IMG/VR virus record: IMGVR_UViG_3300002460_001321
Coordinates: 1 to 23,722 of that record
Reading direction: 5' to 3' (one strand)
DNA: 23,722 nt
Origin: a virus
The notes under the pieces are model-generated. The model saw only the letters and a program-made list of their open reading frames with translations. It searched no databases and had not been told where the DNA came from. Every line of letters starts with the position of its first letter. Position 1 is the first letter of the stretch. A program made the position numbers and the translations under genes. Positions 1-7,040 of the stretch are shown here, piece after piece.

Positions 1-1089
1 ATTAAGTTGAGCGAGGATTCATCGGCGGCGGGAAAGTGGAACACGAATAAGGGAGGGGCGTATTTCGCCACAGGCATCGGCGGGGGGCTTACTGGGCGCG
101 GAGCAGATATTCTTTTACTCGACGACCCCGTAAAGGATAGAGCGGACGCTGAATCGGAGTTGGTGCAAAACTCAATGTGGGACTGGTATCGCTCGACTGC
201 TCGCACCCGTCTAAATCCCGGCGGGGCTATATGCTTGATCCAAACTCGCTGGAATGAAAAAGATTTAGCGGGCAGGATTTTGGAAAGCGGAGACAAATGG
301 GAGATTATCAAATTCCCCGCGATTGCCACCGAAGACGAAGAATTTAGAAAAGAGGGGGACGTTTTATGGCCAGAGGTTAAGGTGGGCGACGAGGTGTTTG
401 GATATTCCAAAGAGGCGTTGGATGAAATCAAGGAAGATGTGGGGGTGTATGATTGGGCCGCGCTTTTTCAGCAGGAACCTGTTGATATCGGCTCGCAGGA
501 GTTTAGGAGGTCATGGATGAAACCGATTACTCAACGGGAGGTGGATGCGATGAGTACGACCAATATCTTGACCGTAGATACGGCTATTTCAAAAAAGAGT
601 AGCGCGGATTATACGGGGTTTTGCGATAATGCGGTGAATAAAGAGAACTTTTGGCATGTTAAGGCGTGGAAAGCGAGATTGAATCCGCATGAACTTTTGG
701 ATACTCTATTCGCTTTGCATATTCAAAGGCGATACTCCAAAATTGGAATTGAAAAAACGACTTATACCGAGGGACTAAAGCCATTTTTGGAACAGGAACA
801 GAGGAAAAGAAACATTTTTCTTCCTATCGTCGAAGTTTTGCATAATCAGACGGCCAAAGAGACCAGAATTAGAGGATTGATACCCCGATATTCTTCGGGT
901 TCGGTGTTTCATATCGAGGGGCAATGCGAAGATTTGGAAAAAGAACAGTTGTCGTTCCCTAAGGGTCGGACGGACGATGTTTTGGATGCAGAGGCGTATC
1001 AGTTGCAACTCGACATTCCGGCTAAAACCGGCTTTTCGATTTTCCATCCTAAAAATATCGGGTTTAATCGGAGGCGGGGTATGTTTTAG
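1..1089 (+). CDS. terL: Phage terminase large subunit, C-terminal part (cut by window edge)
   Basis: This is the ATPase-nuclease that drives DNA into the prohead and cuts the concatemer. The reading frame is open to base 1, so the N-terminus with Walker A is outside the window. Counting from the TTG at base 7, a Walker B strand reads ILLLDD (about residues 35-40) and an LIQTRW segment (77-82) fits the ATPase coupling motif. The RNase H-like nuclease follows: VDTA with Asp191, IGIEK with Glu249, and TDDVLDA (322-328), which matches the late HDDxxDA-type acidic motif. Terminase next to portal is the standard order in tailed phages. The family call is firm from motifs and context; the packaging type (cos or headful) cannot be read from this fragment. 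Confidence 0.93.
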   Translation: MKLSEDSSAAGKWNTNKGGAYFATGIGGGLTGRGADILLLDDPVKDRADAESELVQNSMWDWYRSTARTRLNPGGAICLIQTRWNEKDLAGRILESGDKWEIIKFPAIATEDEEFRKEGDVLWPEVKVGDEVFGYSKEALDEIKEDVGVYDWAALFQQEPVDIGSQEFRRSWMKPITQREVDAMSTTNILTVDTAISKKSSADYTGFCDNAVNKENFWHVKAWKARLNPHELLDTLFALHIQRRYSKIGIEKTTYTEGLKPFLEQEQRKRNIFLPIVEVLHNQTAKETRIRGLIPRYSSGSVFHIEGQCEDLEKEQLSFPKGRTDDVLDAEAYQLQLDIPAKTGFSIFHPKNIGFNRRRGMF

Positions 1090-1090
1090 T

Positions 1091-1110
1091 TATTAACACT
1101 TATTAACACT
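1091..1110 (+). repeat. Perfect tandem decamer between terminase and portal
   Basis: TATTAACACT occurs twice head to tail right after the terminase stop and about 20 bases before a TATATT element. A two-copy operator or a promoter-upstream element is possible. Only the repeat itself is seen; no regulator is identified. Confidence 0.6.
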
Positions 1111-1131
1111 TGCGTATCGGCAAGGAAGTTG

Positions 1132-1137
1132 TATATT
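1132..1137 (+). promoter_or_regulatory. Possible -10 element directly before portal start
   Basis: TATATT ends six bases before the portal ATG, so transcription starting at the usual distance would begin at or next to the start codon. The best upstream match to a -35 box is a weak TTGCGT at 1110-1115, 16 bases away. The call rests mainly on similar elements at 11291, 14390 and 18118. Confidence 0.4.
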
Positions 1138-1143
1138 AAAAGT

Positions 1144-3078
1144 ATGATAGGAGAAATATATAAAGACACGCCCACATCTGCATATAATCCTTCAAAAGCG
1201 GTGCAGGATTTTACATCTATTGTGCAAAAGTCATACCAAGTCGGGGAAGAAATACTGACTAAACCATTTCGAGAACTTAATGAATATTCTGTTATTGAAG
1301 ACGCAAATCGTGGGGCTAGACTTTTTAACGCGTTTGTCGATGAAAATATCGAAGACCCCACCGAGGCGTGGAAGTGGAGAGGCACAAGGTCAATGGCACG
1401 AAATAAAGGTATAGCTATGCACGCCCAACTTACCGCCGCTTTTTTAAGACCGGGTTTTTCGGCGCAAAATGACGATGACGAAGTAGATAGGGATTTTTCG
1501 GATACGATGGACGAGATTGTGGAGTGGATGACCTTGCCGGCCAACTCTGATTATCAAAGTTCATTTCTTTCTTTGGTTTTTGGAATGATAGAAGCCCCCG
1601 TAGTTTATTTGGGCGCGGAATTTTATGAGGTCTATCAAAAAATCAAAGAAAAAACTGATAAGGGATATTCCAAAACAGACGTTCTTGACGAGGTTCTGTC
1701 GGGCTTCAAAGCCCCCGTATATTCCGCCGACCAGATTTTAATTACTAATCCTTACGAAAGAAATATCCAAAAACAAAAATGTATCATCAAGCGGAGGTGG
1801 ATTGAGTATCAGGAGGCGGAGGCGAAATACGGCGAACACGAAAATTGGGATTTTGTCCAGCCCGGAGTTAATACGGTCTTTAACGCAGACAATAGATTGT
1901 TTTATGATATTAAAGACGACGGCCATCCCTATCTGACTTTAGAAGTTACGTATCTCAATCGCAGGGAAGACACCGAGGTTTGTTTTTTGGGTGGGGTGTA
2001 TGTGGGGGATAAGAATGTTAAAAATAATCGGGTGAGGCACCGCGACCAAAAGAACGCGCCCAAATACGACATAACTCCTTTTGGATATCATCGCATCGGT
2101 TCTCATTTTTTCTATTACAAGTCGATGATGAACGCGATGGGCTGGGACAATATGCTGTATGACGCGATGTCCGAGATTCTGATGAATCGAGCGTTCCTTG
2201 AAGTAAATATGCCTGTTGCAGTTTCGGGTTCGGATAAAATTGATTCTGAAGTTATTTTCCCGTCATCGGTGGTGTCTTTTGCCGATGTGAACACCAGAGT
2301 TACACCGTTGCTTCCCGCAGGAAATATGGCGGCGGGATTTCAAGCATTGATGGCAACTAAAGATTCAATGGACGATGCGTCATTGTCCGATGTTCAGACG
2401 GGTCAGCTTCCGCAAGCCACTCAAAAAGCATATTCGGTGGCGCAAGCCCAAGCCAATGCTAAAAAGTTGATTGCGGGAGTGGGCAAGTCTTTGGCCGAAT
2501 CAGTTGTGCAGTATGGTTCTTTAATGGCAGATATTGTTTTGAATCATTTAACCGTCCCGCAGGTTGATGAAATCGTAGGAGAGAATACGAAGTTAAAATA
2601 TCGCAAATTCATTTTAGGCAAGCAAGTGGTGGATGGCAAAGAGGTGGACAAGGAAATTACTTTTGATGAGTTTTTTATCGGCAAGGAAATGACCCAGCAA
2701 GAAAAAGACGATTATAATTTGGGGCTTTTGGAAAAATCAGGTTATCCCGACAACAAGAAAAGTTTAAGAGTCATCAATCCGCATCTTTTTTCCAAGTATA
2801 AATACTTATCTCGCATAGACCCCGAAGAAATGTTCCCAAGAAATTCCGAGACGATGCAAGCATTACTGACGAATCTTTACACTATGCTGGCGAACGACCC
2901 GTACACCGAGCATGAGGCGTTGCACAGGGAGCTGATGTATTCTTTCTTCAAGAGTAAAGGAAAAAAATTCACCGCCGCGCCAAAAGTTCCGACAATTCCA
3001 CAAAGCGGTAAAACAAATCAGCTTGGGTCGATGGTGCAAGCTAAACAGGCGAGCATGATTGCTCAAGGGGCTGTTTAA
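1144..3078 (+). CDS. Phage portal protein
   Basis: The product is the dodecameric ring at the capsid vertex through which DNA enters and leaves. It is about 644 residues from ATG 1144, within the range of podovirus portals. It is mixed alpha/beta and charged, and near residues 430-480 it has a long helical stretch (AQAQANAKKLIAGVGKSL) of the kind found in portal stem and wing regions. The C-terminal 40 residues are Gln/Lys/Ala-rich. An in-frame TTG at 1129 would add five residues; ATG 1144 is preferred because TATATT sits just before it, and the AAGGAAG at 1122-1128 abuts the TTG with no spacer. The main support is position between terminase and scaffold plus overall composition; no signature short motif was seen. 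Confidence 0.82.
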   Translation: MIGEIYKDTPTSAYNPSKAVQDFTSIVQKSYQVGEEILTKPFRELNEYSVIEDANRGARLFNAFVDENIEDPTEAWKWRGTRSMARNKGIAMHAQLTAAFLRPGFSAQNDDDEVDRDFSDTMDEIVEWMTLPANSDYQSSFLSLVFGMIEAPVVYLGAEFYEVYQKIKEKTDKGYSKTDVLDEVLSGFKAPVYSADQILITNPYERNIQKQKCIIKRRWIEYQEAEAKYGEHENWDFVQPGVNTVFNADNRLFYDIKDDGHPYLTLEVTYLNRREDTEVCFLGGVYVGDKNVKNNRVRHRDQKNAPKYDITPFGYHRIGSHFFYYKSMMNAMGWDNMLYDAMSEILMNRAFLEVNMPVAVSGSDKIDSEVIFPSSVVSFADVNTRVTPLLPAGNMAAGFQALMATKDSMDDASLSDVQTGQLPQATQKAYSVAQAQANAKKLIAGVGKSLAESVVQYGSLMADIVLNHLTVPQVDEIVGENTKLKYRKFILGKQVVDGKEVDKEITFDEFFIGKEMTQQEKDDYNLGLLEKSGYPDNKKSLRVINPHLFSKYKYLSRIDPEEMFPRNSETMQALLTNLYTMLANDPYTEHEALHRELMYSFFKSKGKKFTAAPKVPTIPQSGKTNQLGSMVQAKQASMIAQGAV

Positions 3079-3114
3079 GTATGTATAGAGTGCCACAGGA
3101 AAACTGACACTTAT

Positions 3115-3153
3115 GGAGGAAAAATGTCACAAGTCGCAAGCGGATTGACATAA
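3115..3153 (+). CDS. Possible 9-codon micro-ORF with a strong ribosome-binding site
   Basis: GGAGG at 3115-3119 lies four bases before ATG 3124, which opens MSQVASGLT and stops at 3151-3153. This is the only strong Shine-Dalgarno/ATG pair noticed in the window. The end of the micro-ORF overlaps the -35 box of the promoter at 3145. It could be a leader peptide, the remnant of a gene start, or chance. An alternative ATG at 3113 in another frame gives 11 codons. Confidence 0.3.
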   Translation, partial: GGKMSQVASGLT

Positions 3154-3173
3154 AAACATATCGGCAATATAAT
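3145..3173 (+). promoter_or_regulatory. Perfect consensus sigma70-type promoter
   Basis: TTGACA (3145-3150), exactly 17 bases, then TATAAT (3168-3173): every consensus base and the optimal spacing are present. Transcription should start near 3180, about nine bases before the ATG of the polybasic micro-ORF at 3189, and could continue through the scaffold and capsid genes. It lies in the longest gap around the portal, so coding constraint does not explain it. Activity is inferred from sequence alone. Confidence 0.85.
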
Positions 3174-3188
3174 AAAAATAATAAAATT

Positions 3189-3242
3189 ATGAAAAAATTA
3201 AAAAAGAAAGTTAAGAAAGCAAAGAAAGGTCGAGGTTACTAA
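3189..3242 (+). CDS. 17-residue polybasic peptide
   Basis: ATG 3189 opens MKKLKKKVKKAKKGRGY, ending at TAA 3240-3242. Eleven of seventeen residues are Lys or Arg and there are no acidic residues. It is the first ORF after the consensus promoter, starting about nine bases past the predicted transcription start, with no Shine-Dalgarno site. Small basic peptides are known to condense DNA in some virions (for example protein J of microviruses), so DNA or RNA binding is plausible, but no family was recognised. It could also be a non-functional leader ORF favoured by A-rich DNA. The promoter and the compact GRGY end support a real gene. Confidence 0.5.
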   Translation: MKKLKKKVKKAKKGRGY

Positions 3243-3270
3243 AAATAAATTTATTTATGGAAGTTAAAGT

Positions 3271-3675
3271 ATGAAAGTTAATGGATTCGAATTAGTTACC
3301 CAGGAAAAAATCTCTCGCGCGTTAGAAGGAGTTGTAACGGGGTCGGGAAATAAAGTCGGCGGCATCGCCAATCCCGACGGCTCCTATGATGATGACGCTT
3401 TACTTGCGGAGTATGACCGTTTAGGCGGGCTTATTCGGAAAGGGATAGACAAAGTGAAAACCGGTTCTTTTTATGACTTCAAAGCCAAGAAGCCAAGAAG
3501 CAAACCGGAAGTTTCGTTTTTATTCCGCGTAAACGGAAAAGAAGTTGAAGTGCCAGACGGGGCAGAGCTTCCCGGAATTGTAAAGGCCGCAAGGTTATTG
3601 GCGGGTGAAGAAGGAGAAGCGGCGGTTGGGAGAGTGAAGAAGGAAGTCAAGACGACAAAAAGGAAGGAAAAATAG
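3271..3675 (+). CDS. Hypothetical protein between portal and scaffold
   Basis: A 134-residue protein of unknown function. The N-terminal half contains LLAEYDRLGGLIRKGIDKVKTGSF-like amphipathic sequence, the middle a short beta stretch (FLFRVNGKEVEVP), and the last 25 residues are very basic (KKEVKTTKRKEK). No signal peptide, membrane segment or cysteine is present. A weak GGAAG at 3259-3263 precedes ATG 3271. The basic tail and place in the head operon suggest a nucleic-acid or capsid-assembly role, but this is only context. It abuts the next gene with no gap, so the two are probably cotranscribed from the promoter at 3145. Confidence 0.7.
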   Translation: MKVNGFELVTQEKISRALEGVVTGSGNKVGGIANPDGSYDDDALLAEYDRLGGLIRKGIDKVKTGSFYDFKAKKPRSKPEVSFLFRVNGKEVEVPDGAELPGIVKAARLLAGEEGEAAVGRVKKEVKTTKRKEK

Positions 3676-4032
3676 ATGGATAAAACAGAACAGGAAATTT
3701 TACACAGGCATCTATCAAGATTTCTCGCAAGTGAATTTTTTGATACAATCACCGAAGATGATATTTTGAAACAGGATGCTGGGGGGCGCTGGACACACAG
3801 GGGGAACGTGCTTCAGCCGACAATGATGGGGTTGTTAAGCAAAGAGGCTACTGCCTTTAGTAAGATGGGACTGTTCAAAATCCTCTGCGATGAGATGCTG
3901 TGGCACGCCAAAAGCAAGCACAATAAAGCGACCACGGAACAAGACCTCATCACGGCGAATATCCTGGCGTATCTTATTGATGTTTTGCAGAGTAAAGTAA
4001 AGAAAATCGCGGAGATTAAAAAAACGCCATAA
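3676..4032 (+). CDS. Hypothetical small helical protein
   Basis: A 118-residue protein whose ATG follows the previous stop codon directly. GGAAGG at 3662-3667 is one of the few plausible ribosome-binding sites here. The sequence looks largely helical, with an N-terminal HLSRFLASEFFDTI segment and a C-terminal ANILAYLIDVLQSKVKKIAE helix. There is one cysteine and no export signal. No domain is recognised. Position between portal and scaffold would suit a head-completion or assembly factor, but nothing in the sequence proves it. Confidence 0.72.
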   Translation: MDKTEQEILHRHLSRFLASEFFDTITEDDILKQDAGGRWTHRGNVLQPTMMGLLSKEATAFSKMGLFKILCDEMLWHAKSKHNKATTEQDLITANILAYLIDVLQSKVKKIAEIKKTP

Positions 4033-4124
4033 GGCGATGCCCCAACGGGCTATCGAGCACTATCTCGTTAAACTGGATGCTCATTAGCTAAGAAAGTCCA
4101 CCGCAAACTTATTGCGGATGTCCT
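4033..4124 (+). promoter_or_regulatory. Structured 92-base leader before the scaffold gene
   Basis: The gap can fold into several local hairpins. CGATGCCC (4035-4042) pairs with GGGC plus ATCG (4047-4055) around CAAC with one bulged T. CGAG (4054-4057) pairs with CTCG (4064-4067). CCGCAA (4101-4106) pairs perfectly with TTGCGG (4112-4117) across ACTTA, ending seven bases before the scaffold ATG. None is followed by a T-tract, so termination is unlikely. Control of scaffold translation or transcript processing are candidates. No known RNA family is recognised, and it lacks a tRNA T-loop. Confidence 0.4.
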
Positions 4125-4862
4125 ATGACTAAAGAAGAAATCGAAGCGGCTGAAACCGCGAAAGCCGAAGCCGAGGCGAAAGCCGAAGCAGATGCGGATG
4201 CTTTGCTGGACAACGAAACCGAAGAGGAGAAGGAAGCCAGAGAAGCTGAAGAAGCACGTTCACAAATAGATTATGAAGCTGTTTTGAAAGTCGAGGAAGA
4301 AAGAATAGCCAGCCAACAAGCTATCGCTGAGGCCGAGTACAAACTGCGCGAAACCGAACACGATAAGAAAAAAATCGAGGAGGACGAAAAAAATAAACCT
4401 CTCACGCGCGGTGAAATGCAGGAGCTTCTTTTGAAAGAAAGACAGTCTGCCCAAAAAGAATTTCAAGAGCAAAGGGCTTTTGAAATTGCAAAGGGGTTGA
4501 CTGCTTCTGATGCGGAAGCGAAAGCCGCTGTCCTTTTTTGGAAAACGCGGGTTAATGCCACGGGCAATCTTGAAGAAGATGTTGCGTTTGCTGTTGGAGG
4601 ACTGAACTATAAAAAACTTATGGGACAAAACTCCGAACTGGCGCGAGCCCTACGAGGCAGAGAGACGGCGTTGAATGACGTTGCGGGAACATTTAGAGAT
4701 GCGCCCGAAGGCGTTGCGCCGAAGATGGACGCGGTAACAGTCGCCTCCTACAAACGAGCGGGATTCGCTTATGATGGTAAAGACCGACTTTGGAAAAAGA
4801 AACTGCCTAATGGCAAGTTCTTAATCAAAGACCCTCGCACTAAACAGACAACAATTTCGTAA
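4125..4862 (+). CDS. Probable capsid scaffolding protein
   Basis: A 245-residue, highly charged protein likely to act as internal scaffold for prohead assembly. Residues 1-110 are almost entirely Glu, Lys, Ala, Gln and Arg with heptad-like spacing, the pattern of a long acidic coiled coil. The C-terminal 45 residues become basic and compact (YDGKDRLWKKKLPNGKFLIKD region), as in scaffolds whose C-terminal helix-turn-helix binds the coat protein. There are no cysteines and no export signal. Placement after the portal and before the decoration and capsid genes matches the common portal-scaffold-coat order. The start is preceded by a hairpin and only a weak GGATG, so its translation may be controlled by the leader. 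No protease domain is seen, so it is a scaffold only. Confidence 0.75.
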   Translation: MTKEEIEAAETAKAEAEAKAEADADALLDNETEEEKEAREAEEARSQIDYEAVLKVEEERIASQQAIAEAEYKLRETEHDKKKIEEDEKNKPLTRGEMQELLLKERQSAQKEFQEQRAFEIAKGLTASDAEAKAAVLFWKTRVNATGNLEEDVAFAVGGLNYKKLMGQNSELARALRGRETALNDVAGTFRDAPEGVAPKMDAVTVASYKRAGFAYDGKDRLWKKKLPNGKFLIKDPRTKQTTIS

Positions 4863-4872
4863 TCGTTACAAC

Positions 4873-4891
4873 GGTTGGTTAAATACCAATC
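4873..4891 (+). other. Hairpin after the scaffold gene
   Basis: GGTTGGT (4873-4879) pairs with ACCAATC (4885-4891), with one G-T wobble, across TAAAT. It begins ten bases after the scaffold stop codon and is followed by AACGCTTTATT, which is only mildly T-rich. With the larger hairpin at 4915 it makes a two-hairpin intergenic segment. Confidence 0.5.
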
Positions 4892-4914
4892 AACGCTTTA
4901 TTAGCAACGTAATC

Positions 4915-4949
4915 AGAAAATCAACCGATCTAAAGTCGGGTGATTTTCT
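4915..4949 (+). terminator. Terminator-like hairpin just before the decoration genes
   Basis: AGAAAATCAACCGA (4915-4928) pairs with TCGGGTGATTTTCT (4936-4949) at 13 of 14 positions across a seven-base loop. The A-rich 5' arm and T-rich 3' arm resemble a bidirectional intrinsic terminator, although the T-run is inside the stem. It ends nine bases before the ATG at 4959, so it may instead be a leaky terminator, a processing site, or a structure that sets relative capsid-protein levels. Confidence 0.55.
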
Positions 4950-4958
4950 TGTATCAAA

Positions 4959-5489
4959 ATGAGAGCAGACTTAAAAGTAATTGGCCCCGCGGCCATCTGG
5001 CCTCGCTACCTCGTAGCGGGAGGAACCAGTATTCAAGCGGGAGAACCAGTACATTCGGTGGCAACATCGTCAGGCGGCGTCGCAACCGCAAATACGTTCG
5101 TACTTGCGGCGGCGGATACACCAACGATAGGTACCCATAGGTTTGGCGGTGTGGCGAATGAAAATTCGCAGAATAATAGCGCGGCAACGCCAGTAGTGAT
5201 AGAGCAATTTCTTAACTGTGCGATTCCTGTTCCGAATGTCGGGCGGCTTCGCGGCGCGGCACAAACCGCCGCATCAGTAGATACGCTGACAGAGTTAGCC
5301 CTTATCATAGGAGACTTTACTCTTATCGACTACAACGCGACGGGCGCGTCAGATGGCGGACAGCTTTACACAATCATCGAAGTAGCTGTCGCGGACACTG
5401 CGGGACTGGAAATTGTCGGTGGCAATACGGCGCTATCAACTCTCGATGCAGTAGTCGATGCGCGAGCTTATCGGCTTGATGTAACCTAA
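4959..5489 (+). CDS. Probable capsid decoration protein, copy A
   Basis: A 176-residue, Ala/Gly/Thr/Val-rich protein of mostly beta character with no signal peptide and one cysteine. It begins MRADLKVIGPAA and contains AGEP, LAAADTP, GTHRFGGVANEN, PVPNVGR and LIDYNATGASDGG. It is paralogous to the gene at 5496, about two-thirds identical by eye over the full length. Small beta-barrel proteins encoded immediately before the major capsid protein are often capsid cement or decoration proteins (as with lambda gpD before gpE), which is the basis for the call. A minor capsid or head-fibre role is possible. No ribosome-binding site is visible between the hairpin at 4915-4949 and the ATG. Confidence 0.6.
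   Translation: MRADLKVIGPAAIWPRYLVAGGTSIQAGEPVHSVATSSGGVATANTFVLAAADTPTIGTHRFGGVANENSQNNSAATPVVIEQFLNCAIPVPNVGRLRGAAQTAASVDTLTELALIIGDFTLIDYNATGASDGGQLYTIIEVAVADTAGLEIVGGNTALSTLDAVVDARAYRLDVT
5321..5359 (+). repeat. 39-base segment shared exactly by the two decoration paralogs
   Basis: The bases encoding LIDYNATGASDGG are identical at 5321-5359 and 5852-5890, even at third positions, while flanking sequence has diverged. A second exact match of 21 bases lies at 5099-5119 and 5639-5659. Recent conversion between the copies or strong constraint on this loop would explain it. Confidence 0.85.
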
Positions 5490-5495
5490 ACCACC

Positions 5496-6023
5496 ATGAG
5501 AGGAGACCTTAGTGTTATAGGCCCTGCGGCGAGTTTCCCCCGTTATTTAGTAGCGGCGGGAACCGCCATCAGCGCGGGTGAGCCACTGCACAATGTTGGT
5601 GCAACCTATACGGGCGGGGCTACTGATGTAAATACTTCCGTACTTGCGGCGGCGGATACGCCGGTAATAGGCACGCACGCTTTCAGAGGAATTGCGAATG
5701 AAAACGCTGTACTTTCTGGGAGCACGGTCGCAGAACAGTTCTTAAATACTTCTAACCCCGTTCCCAATGTGGGAAGGATTCGAGGTAGAGCGGAGACTGT
5801 GGGGTCAGTGGATACATTGACCGAGCTGGCTCTTTTAATCGGAGATTTCGTTCTTATCGACTACAACGCGACGGGCGCGTCAGATGGCGGTGAGTTATAT
5901 CTCATTAAAGAAGCGGCTTCCGCAGATACATCGGGGCTTGAGTTAGTTGGCGGTAACACCGCCATTCAGACCTTAGATGTCGTAGTAGATTTCCGAGCAT
6001 ATCGCACGGATGTAACCACGTAA
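5496..6023 (+). CDS. Probable capsid decoration protein, copy B
   Basis: A 175-residue tandem paralog of the preceding protein, separated by six bases. It keeps the same framework: MRGDLSVIGPAA, AGEP, LAAADTP, IANEN, PVPNVGR, SVDTLTELAL, LIDYNATGASDGG and the closing RAYRTDV. Differences cluster in residues 35-50 and 68-85, presumably exposed loops. This copy has no cysteine. Both copies keep intact frames, so neither is a decaying duplicate; they may occupy different capsid sites or form a hetero-oligomer. No ribosome-binding site is seen before the ATG. The function is inferred from size, composition and position before the capsid gene. Confidence 0.6.
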   Translation: MRGDLSVIGPAASFPRYLVAAGTAISAGEPLHNVGATYTGGATDVNTSVLAAADTPVIGTHAFRGIANENAVLSGSTVAEQFLNTSNPVPNVGRIRGRAETVGSVDTLTELALLIGDFVLIDYNATGASDGGELYLIKEAASADTSGLELVGGNTAIQTLDVVVDFRAYRTDVTT

Positions 6024-6047
6024 TTAGCAACTAATTAGTGAACCAAA

Positions 6048-7013
6048 ATGAATCCACAAGGAGGACATACAAGCGCGTTATCTCCTGACGCGGTTCAAAC
6101 AGAAATTGACGGCGTAGCGTGGGAAAAATATCAGCGACTTCAACAACCGGGATATCTTTCCGCACAAGATGATTTCTACTTCCACCAGTCAACAACTCCG
6201 TTGATGGCTTATACGTGGGATGAGGATTCAAACGTCGGGGGTTTCGATGAAACCGACGAGCAGGAAGAAATCACAAACACAGACACATTCATTGGCAACA
6301 CGAAAACCAAGCGAATCCAGAAATGGACGAAGCAGGTTCCCGTGTCTATTGAAGCGTTTATGGCCGACCAAGTCGGCAAACGTGCCAAAATCGGCGAGCA
6401 GATGGGAGACCGCGCCCGTTCGACACAAGACAAAAAAGCCATTCTTAACACTTATGGCGATGCTTTTGCGGGAAGCATCAATACAACGCCAGATGGGGAT
6501 GCGTGGGCATCCAATAGCCACACAACCCTAAAGGGAGCGACAATCGACAACCTAGAAACAGGCGCGTTGAATGCCGATAACCTTTGGATTGATGTGCAGT
6601 CATTGGCCAATATGAAAGGCCAAGACGGAGAAGCGGGGTCGTATGTGTTCGAGGGAATTTTGAATCCTTTCATTCTTTACAAGACCGCAAAGGAGGTGAT
6701 GAACTCGACACTTGTCCCGTTTTCGGGTGAGAACCAGATTAACTTCTTTGACACAGTGTACGGTACTGTCCGCATTGCGGCATCGATATTTCTGGGTTCA
6801 ACTTACAACACCAACACCAACGCCAATACGTCTTTTCACGTTCTTTCCTCACAGCACGGCGCTAACCGGAAGACCTTGAGAGATTTATGGACGAGCTTGA
6901 TTCCGCCAGAGAATACGGCGAACGACTCGTGGCTCTATCGAGGGCGATTTCTGGAAATGCACTTCCCAGAATCCCAGTCAGGTTCGGTGCATTCTAACGG
7001 AACAACTGCTTAA
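6048..7013 (+). CDS. Major capsid protein, HK97-fold type
   Basis: A 321-residue cytoplasmic protein with no cysteine, of normal length for an HK97-fold coat protein without a delta domain. It has an N-terminal arm, a Thr/Asp-rich segment around residues 60-85 that would suit the E-loop region, a long spine-helix candidate beginning IEAFMADQVGKRAKIGEQMG near residue 100, and a beta-rich C-terminal half ending in a flexible Gly/Ser/Thr tail. It follows the scaffold and decoration genes, the expected place. The ATG lacks an upstream ribosome-binding site; an AAGGAGGA sequence instead lies inside the gene at codons 4-6 and has no start codon after it. The call rests on context and overall pattern rather than a single motif. 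Confidence 0.78.
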   Translation: MNPQGGHTSALSPDAVQTEIDGVAWEKYQRLQQPGYLSAQDDFYFHQSTTPLMAYTWDEDSNVGGFDETDEQEEITNTDTFIGNTKTKRIQKWTKQVPVSIEAFMADQVGKRAKIGEQMGDRARSTQDKKAILNTYGDAFAGSINTTPDGDAWASNSHTTLKGATIDNLETGALNADNLWIDVQSLANMKGQDGEAGSYVFEGILNPFILYKTAKEVMNSTLVPFSGENQINFFDTVYGTVRIAASIFLGSTYNTNTNANTSFHVLSSQHGANRKTLRDLWTSLIPPENTANDSWLYRGRFLEMHFPESQSGSVHSNGTTA

Positions 7014-7040
7014 TTATTAACGTAATCGCAACCATATCCT

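Noticed and set aside
1086-1544. Minus-strand ORF of 152 codons opposite the portal gene
   Set aside because: It lies entirely over a well-supported plus-strand gene, has low-complexity Ser/Leu-rich sequence and no upstream signals; it is a shadow frame.
4033-4124. Possible tRNA or tmRNA-like gene in the structured gap
   Set aside because: Hairpins are present, but no cloverleaf, T-loop consensus or acceptor stem closing with a CCA-like end could be found.
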